Shown piece after piece: positions 6,782-10,303 of a stretch of DNA of 10,303 nucleotides (the stretch's first letter is position 1; every line of letters starts with the position of its first letter). The notes beneath the pieces were generated by a model, which saw nothing but the letters and a program-made list of their open reading frames with translations, ran no database searches and had not been told where the DNA came from. Source of the DNA: Gemmatimonadales bacterium (lineage in GTDB: Bacteria; Gemmatimonadota; Gemmatimonadetes; Gemmatimonadales; GWC2-71-9); NCBI GenBank assembly GCA_013816685.1, contig JACDDX010000036.1, positions 1 to 10,303 of the forward strand. Reading direction: 5' to 3'. Made by a program: the position numbers and the translations under genes.

Positions 6782-7198
6782 GTGCCCGCCTCCCTCACCC
6801 GCACCGTCGCCTTTCACGCGCTGCACCGGTTGCACCACCCGGACTGGAGCGCCGAGCGGAACCGCGACACCTACGGCCCGCTCTCCGAGTATCATCCGCA
6901 TGACTACACCTGCGCGGTGACGGTCTCGGGCCCGCTCGATCCGGGCACCGGCATGGCGGTGGACCTGGTGCTGCTGGACCGCATCCTCCAGGAAGAGATC
7001 GTCGACCCGATGGCGGGCCGGCGCCTCAACGACGACCTGCCGGCCTTTGCCAGCGGCCGGCCACTGCCGACCTGCGAAGCGCTCGCCACCCATCTGTTCG
7101 CGCGGATCGCCGCGCGGCTGCCGACCGGCACCCGGCTCCAGCGGGTGCGGGTGGCGGAGGACCCGACGCTCCATGCCGACTGTACCGGACTCTCCTGA
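6782..7198 (+). CDS. 6-pyruvoyl-tetrahydropterin synthase / QueD-like protein lacking catalytic residues
   Basis: The 138-residue product has the size and order of the T-fold family containing PTPS and QueD, which act on dihydroneopterin triphosphate. The zinc-site histidines are recognisable: His15 in FHALHRL, and His38 and His40 in EYHPHDY (family HGHNY). TGMAVDL (56-62), RRLND (80-84), PTCEALA (96-102) and Glu126 in RVRVAEDP also match. The catalytic Cys normally 4-6 residues before the HxH is absent (YGPLSEYHPH has Pro, Leu, Ser and Glu there). The Asp-His normally found before the conserved LN (LDHxxLN) is replaced by MAGRRLN. Glu36 might substitute for Cys as in PTPS-III types, but this is speculative. 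The GTG at 6782 is 7 bases after the barrel gene, and fdhD starts 10 bases after the stop. The location beside Moco genes suggests a pterin-related job, perhaps binding rather than catalysis. Confidence 0.8.
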   Translation: MPASLTRTVAFHALHRLHHPDWSAERNRDTYGPLSEYHPHDYTCAVTVSGPLDPGTGMAVDLVLLDRILQEEIVDPMAGRRLNDDLPAFASGRPLPTCEALATHLFARIAARLPTGTRLQRVRVAEDPTLHADCTGLS

Positions 7199-7208
7199 GA
7201 CCTCTCCA

Positions 7209-7976
7209 ATGACGGCGCCTTCGGCGAAGCGCGGCGGCGCGATGTCGGAGCACGCCGCGGTTGAGGAGACGCCGGTCTGGCTCCAGGTGAACGGCAGCCC
7301 GGTGGTCACCTGGATGTGCACACCCGAACTGCTCGAGGAACTCGCGGTCGGGTGGCTGCACGGCGAAGGCTACGCCGACTCCATCGATGAGATCCGGCTT
7401 CGGCCGTGTGCGACCGATCTCGGCTTCTGGGCCGAGGTGCCGCGCGCACGGGTGGCCGCGGTCCAGGCCGAGGGGCGACGGCCTGTGTTGGCGTCGGGCT
7501 GCGGCGCCGTCTCCACCTTCCTCGCGGAGCCGGGCACGGTCGAAGCCCGGCCCGCGCGCGGCGTCCCCCCCGGGATGGAGCAGTTTCGAGCGCTCTTCAA
7601 GCAGCTCTTCGCGCGGGGCGAGCGGTACAAGGACACCGGGGGCATTCACGCCGCCGCGCTGATCGACGGTGACACGCTGTTAAGCCACGCCGAAGACATC
7701 GGGCGCCACAACGCGGTCGACAAGTCCATCGGCGGCGCACTGCTCGCCCGGCAGCCGGTAGCCGGACTCGGCCTGCTCGTCACCGGCCGGATCTCGGCCG
7801 AACTCGCGTTCAAGGCGGCCCGGGCAGGGATCGTCTGGGTGGCGACCCCGTCGGTGCCGTCCACCTTGGCGGTGGAGATCGCGCGGCGGAGCGGGATGGT
7901 GCTGGTGGGCCGCGCCGTCAGCGCACATCCCCACCTGCACGGCGCCGACACCAGCCAACAATTCACGGGGACCTGA
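7209..7976 (+). CDS. fdhD: Formate dehydrogenase accessory sulfurtransferase FdhD
   Basis: FdhD takes persulfide sulfur from a cysteine desulfurase and transfers it to the bis-MGD cofactor, which is essential for active formate dehydrogenase. The 255-residue protein shows the family blocks: EETPVWLQVNG and PELLEELAVGWLHGEG near the N-terminus, SGCGAVS (96-102) with the sulfur-carrying Cys98, YKDTGGIHAAAL (140-151), AEDIGRHNAVDK (161-172), VTGRISAELAFKAARAGI (191-208) and a final STLAVEIARRSGMVLVGRA. In E. coli FdhD the loop is CxxC; here the second Cys is Val101. The ATG at 7209 is used; an in-frame ATG at 7242 also precedes all conserved blocks, and neither has a strong ribosome-binding site. 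The long upstream extension to 7047 only overlaps the pterin-synthase-like gene and is rejected. The TGA overlaps the next ATG by one base. No formate dehydrogenase structural gene is in view. Confidence 0.93.
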   Translation: MTAPSAKRGGAMSEHAAVEETPVWLQVNGSPVVTWMCTPELLEELAVGWLHGEGYADSIDEIRLRPCATDLGFWAEVPRARVAAVQAEGRRPVLASGCGAVSTFLAEPGTVEARPARGVPPGMEQFRALFKQLFARGERYKDTGGIHAAALIDGDTLLSHAEDIGRHNAVDKSIGGALLARQPVAGLGLLVTGRISAELAFKAARAGIVWVATPSVPSTLAVEIARRSGMVLVGRAVSAHPHLHGADTSQQFTGT

Positions 7977-8806
7977 TGCGCACCTGGCGGCCCGCGACAC
8001 TCACTCTGGCCCTGATCGCAACCGGTCTGCTCCCTCACCTGGCGCCCTCTGGGCCGCTTCTGGCCCAGGCGACCGGCGACCGCGCCCAACTGGTCTTTAC
8101 CGTCTCCGCCGGCTACGTCGGCGGGCGCTCGCTGTGGGCGGTGAATCCGCAGCCGATCTCGTTCGGCCCACCGGCCGACACCCTGGCGCTGATGCGCGAC
8201 ATCCGCGGCACGCTCACCGTCGGCTTCGGCGGGAACTACTTCCCGGGCGAGCATCTCGGCATTACCGCCGAGGCGACGCTGCTGGGGCTGGGTTTCGCCG
8301 ATCAGTGCCGACAGCAGTTCAGCTCGGGCTCGGGCGCGGTGCGGCTCGCGTGCCTCGACATCCAGGGCCAGGAGAAGCGAGCCTCGGCGATCGTCGCCAG
8401 CGTCGGTGCCATCTACCGGATCCGGAGCCGGTCGTGGGTCTCACCCTACGCCCGTGCGAACGCCGGCTTCGTGTTCAGCAACCAGAGCTCGATCCGCACG
8501 ATCGGCCGGTTCCCGAGCGATTCCGGCAATGTGGACCTCATCATCTACGACGACGATCACGACACCCGGATCGCGCCGGCCTTTGCGCTCGGGGTGGGAT
8601 TCACCGTGCCGGTCGCGCGCGGGTACCAGATCCGCTGGGAGGTGCGGGACAACATCACCGGCGTGCAGCAGGTGACCGGTCCCGCCGTCGGCTCGGGCCA
8701 AGGCCCCGGCATCATCCCCCCGCACCAGCTCGTGTTCAAGCATCTGCTCGGCATCTCGGTGGGGTTCGACGTCGTGCTGGAGCGGCGCCGCGGCCGGCGC
8801 TATTGA
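7976..8806 (+). CDS. Second exported beta-barrel-like envelope protein
   Basis: The 276-residue product has a long signal peptide (hydrophobic LTLALIATGLLP, likely cleavage after LLAQA, about residue 32). The mature protein has alternating beta strands typical of small outer-membrane barrels: VFTVSAGYVGG, LTVGFGGNYFPG, LGITAEATLLGLGF, YARANAGFVF, IAPAFALGVGFTVPV and LLGISVGFDVVLE. The C-terminus is basic and ends in Tyr. Two cysteines, Cys111 and Cys126, flank a Ser/Gly-rich segment and could form a disulfide in a surface loop. An acidic YDDDHDT segment (191-197) may bind cations. The ATG at 7976 shares one base with the fdhD stop (TGATG), and the TGA overlaps the mobA start (TTGA). It is not an obvious duplicate of the first barrel gene. 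Function is unknown; insertion between fdhD and mobA implies co-expression with cofactor genes. Confidence 0.76.
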   Translation: MRTWRPATLTLALIATGLLPHLAPSGPLLAQATGDRAQLVFTVSAGYVGGRSLWAVNPQPISFGPPADTLALMRDIRGTLTVGFGGNYFPGEHLGITAEATLLGLGFADQCRQQFSSGSGAVRLACLDIQGQEKRASAIVASVGAIYRIRSRSWVSPYARANAGFVFSNQSSIRTIGRFPSDSGNVDLIIYDDDHDTRIAPAFALGVGFTVPVARGYQIRWEVRDNITGVQQVTGPAVGSGQGPGIIPPHQLVFKHLLGISVGFDVVLERRRGRRY

Positions 8807-9435
8807 GCGGGACCGACCCGGGGCGCGTCACCGGCGTCATCCTCGCCGGCGGCGGGGCGACCCGCTTCGGCGGCCGCCCCAAGGGACTGGAAGCGGTGGG
8901 CGGCATCCGCATCCTCGACCGTCTGGCAGGCACCCTCACCGACGCGCTCGGCACGCCGCCGCTGCTGGTGGCGAACGCCCCCGATGCCGGGGAGTGGCGA
9001 TCCGATCTCCGGGTCGTGAGCGATCGCCGGCCCGGACTGGGCTCACTCGGCGGGATCTACACCGCCGTGCTCGAAGGTCCGGCGCCGGTCGTGTGCATCG
9101 CGTGGGACATGCCCTTTGTGTCGGCCGCGCTGGTGCGGCGACTGGCCGCGGGTCTCGCCGAGTATGACGCGGTGCTGCCCGAGAGCGGCGGACGGCGCGG
9201 CGTGGAGCCGCTCTGCGCCGCCTACGGACCCGCGTGCGGACCGGCGATCGGGGCGAGTCTCGACGCCGGAGACCTCCGCGCGATCGGCTTTCACGCGCGG
9301 GTCCGCGTCGGGACCGTCTCCGTCGCCGAAATTGAAGCGATCGCCGATCCCGCGCTCGTCTTCTTCAACGTGAACACCGCGGACGACCTGGTCCGCGCAG
9401 GTGAGCTGTGGCGAGCACGCGCCTCGTCTCCGTAA
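8803..9435 (+). CDS. mobA: Molybdenum cofactor guanylyltransferase MobA
   Basis: MobA transfers GMP from GTP to Mo-molybdopterin, making the MGD form used by DMSO-reductase-family enzymes such as formate dehydrogenase. The 210 residues form a Rossmann-like nucleotidyltransferase. The signature GVILAGGGATRFGGRPKGLE (residues 11-30) corresponds to LAGGxSxRMGxDK and binds the nucleotide. WDMPFVS (101-107) supplies the metal-binding Asp102, PLCAAY (137-142) is the conserved strand, and FFNVNTADDL (187-196) is the typical C-terminal block. The start is taken as TTG at 8803, overlapping the previous stop as TTGA, because homology begins a few residues later and no ATG or GTG is available in frame; there is no evident Shine-Dalgarno, so coupling is likely. 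Its 3' end overlaps mobB by 28 bases. The usual Met and Asp of the signature are Phe and Arg here, common variation in distant MobA proteins. Confidence 0.93.
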   Translation: MSGTDPGRVTGVILAGGGATRFGGRPKGLEAVGGIRILDRLAGTLTDALGTPPLLVANAPDAGEWRSDLRVVSDRRPGLGSLGGIYTAVLEGPAPVVCIAWDMPFVSAALVRRLAAGLAEYDAVLPESGGRRGVEPLCAAYGPACGPAIGASLDAGDLRAIGFHARVRVGTVSVAEIEAIADPALVFFNVNTADDLVRAGELWRARASSP

Positions 9436-9941
9436 TCGGGCGTAAGAACGCCGGGAAGACGACGCTCTCCGTGGCGCTCGTCGCCGAATACCGCCGGCGC
9501 GGACTCCGGGTGATGACCATCAAGCACGGCCACCATCTCGCCGACGTGGACCGCGCGGGCACCGACAGCTGGCGCCACTTTCACGAGGGCGGCGCCGAGC
9601 GGGTGCTGCTCGCGGCGCCCGGACTGCGGGTGCTCTTCGCGCGCGAGCCGGACGAGTACGATCCGATCGGCCTCGCCCGCCGCTACCTCGACGGCGCCGA
9701 CCTGGTGCTGGCGGAGGGCTACAAGCGCGCGCCGGTGCCGAAGATCGAGGTCGCCCGGCCCTCCGTGTCCGGGCCTCCGCTCTACGATCCGACGGCGCCC
9801 AACGCGGGCGAATGGCTCGCGATCGTCACCGACGACTCCGATCTCCGCGCTCCCTGCCCGACGCTCCGCTTCCACGACACCAACTGGCTCCAGGTGCTCG
9901 CCACCCTGGCCTGGAACGGCGCGCTCGAGATCGCCCCGTGA
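9408..9941 (+). CDS. mobB: Molybdopterin-guanine dinucleotide biosynthesis adaptor MobB
   Basis: MobB is a small P-loop GTPase that assists MobA in MGD synthesis; it is accessory rather than strictly essential in E. coli. The 177-residue product starts with a strand and Walker A loop, VIGRKNAGKTT (residues 9-19, consensus GxxxxGKT). TIKHGHHLADVDRAGTDSWR (37-56) is the family switch-like block in which DxDxxGTDS is highly conserved. ADLVLAEGYKRAPVPKIEV (97-115) contains the Walker B-like acidic residue and the EGYK..PKIEV signature. The GTG at 9408 sits inside the mobA 3' end in another frame, and the stop overlaps moeA by GTGA. Length and motifs are complete, with no fusion to MobA or MoeA. 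Confidence 0.94.
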   Translation: MASTRLVSVIGRKNAGKTTLSVALVAEYRRRGLRVMTIKHGHHLADVDRAGTDSWRHFHEGGAERVLLAAPGLRVLFAREPDEYDPIGLARRYLDGADLVLAEGYKRAPVPKIEVARPSVSGPPLYDPTAPNAGEWLAIVTDDSDLRAPCPTLRFHDTNWLQVLATLAWNGALEIAP

Positions 9942-10303
9942 CGCCGCCCCAGAACGCTCCCCTCGCGGCAGCCGACGCGGCGCTCCGCATTCTCGCCGAT
10001 GTCCGCCGGCAGCCACCGCTTCGGGTAGCGCTCGACGACGCCCTGGGCAGCGTGCTGGCCGAGCCGGTGGTGAGTCGGATCGACATCCCGGCGTGGACCA
10101 ACTCGGCGATGGACGGCTACGCGACGCGCGGCCAGGACGTGCGGGGGGCGAGCGAATCGGCCCCGGTGCGGCTCCGGGTGGTGGAGCACCTGCCCGCCGG
10201 CGCCTTTCCGACGCGTGCCATCGGAGCCGGCGAGTGCGCGCGCATCTTCACCGGCGCGCCGCTTCCGGACGGAGCCGACACGGTGATCCGGCAGGAGGAT
10301 ACC
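9938..10303 (+). CDS. moeA: Molybdopterin molybdenumtransferase MoeA, 3' end outside window
   Basis: MoeA uses molybdate to convert adenylylated molybdopterin into active Moco, the step before MobA. Only the first 122 residues are visible. The N-terminal helix (AADAALRILADV) is followed by LRVALDDALGSVLAEPVVS and the hallmark IPAWTNSAMDGYA (residues 49-61), in which Asp59 matches the conserved functional Asp of E. coli MoeA and the usual Asp before Asn-Ser is Thr54. The second hallmark, RIFTGAPLPDGADTVIRQED (102-121), begins the next domain. The GTG at 9938 overlaps the mobB stop (GTGA) with no strong Shine-Dalgarno. The reading frame is open to the end of the window. This places molybdenum insertion, GMP addition and cofactor sulfuration in one transcript. 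Confidence 0.94.
   Translation, partial: MTPPQNAPLAAADAALRILADVRRQPPLRVALDDALGSVLAEPVVSRIDIPAWTNSAMDGYATRGQDVRGASESAPVRLRVVEHLPAGAFPTRAIGAGECARIFTGAPLPDGADTVIRQEDT

Noticed and set aside
8134..8802. Upstream extension of mobA through the second barrel gene
   Set aside because: The translation is Arg/His/Pro-rich shadow sequence; MobA homology begins only after 8803.

Overview
The window is very GC-rich (about 70% by eye), densely coded bacterial DNA with many GTG/TTG starts, few good Shine-Dalgarno sites and repeated start/stop overlaps. Signal peptides ending in Ala-Gln and beta-barrel envelope proteins placed among housekeeping genes suggest a Gram-negative-type bacterium, plausibly Gemmatimonadota. 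That assignment is an inference from style, because no rRNA or other marker gene is present. There are no tRNAs, insertion sequences, CRISPR arrays or prophage genes.

Left part (1-1912): a divergent gene pair shares a 72-base spacer. The leftward gene is a partial member of the SAM-hydrolase/halogenase-like (DUF62) superfamily. The rightward gene is an intact YbdK-type carboxylate-amine ligase (glutamate-cysteine ligase family 2). Downstream is a decayed nucleotidyltransferase-like gene on the minus strand, with an internal deletion and a one-base frameshift, followed by a weak terminator-like hairpin.

Middle part (1913-4468, minus strand): a compact three-gene unit read right to left. It encodes an exported protein with SH3-like and OB-like parts, a small helical protein, and a twelve-helix APC-family amino-acid permease. 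The permease lacks a conventional start codon in front of its conserved N-terminus and most likely starts at a CTG overlapping the previous stop.

Right part (4499-10303, plus strand): one tightly packed array runs gpmI (glycolytic phosphoglycerate mutase), an outer-membrane barrel protein, a 6-pyruvoyl-tetrahydropterin-synthase-like protein, fdhD, a second barrel protein, mobA, mobB and a partial moeA that leaves the window. Gaps are 10 bases or less, or genes overlap, so co-transcription and translational coupling are likely. The shared theme is molybdenum-cofactor maturation: MoeA inserts molybdenum, MobA adds GMP, MobB is the accessory GTPase, and FdhD sulfurates the bis-MGD cofactor for formate dehydrogenase-type enzymes. 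The most unusual element is the pterin-synthase-like protein inside this cluster. It keeps the zinc-binding histidines but appears to lack the catalytic Cys and Asp-His, so it may not catalyse the classical reaction.
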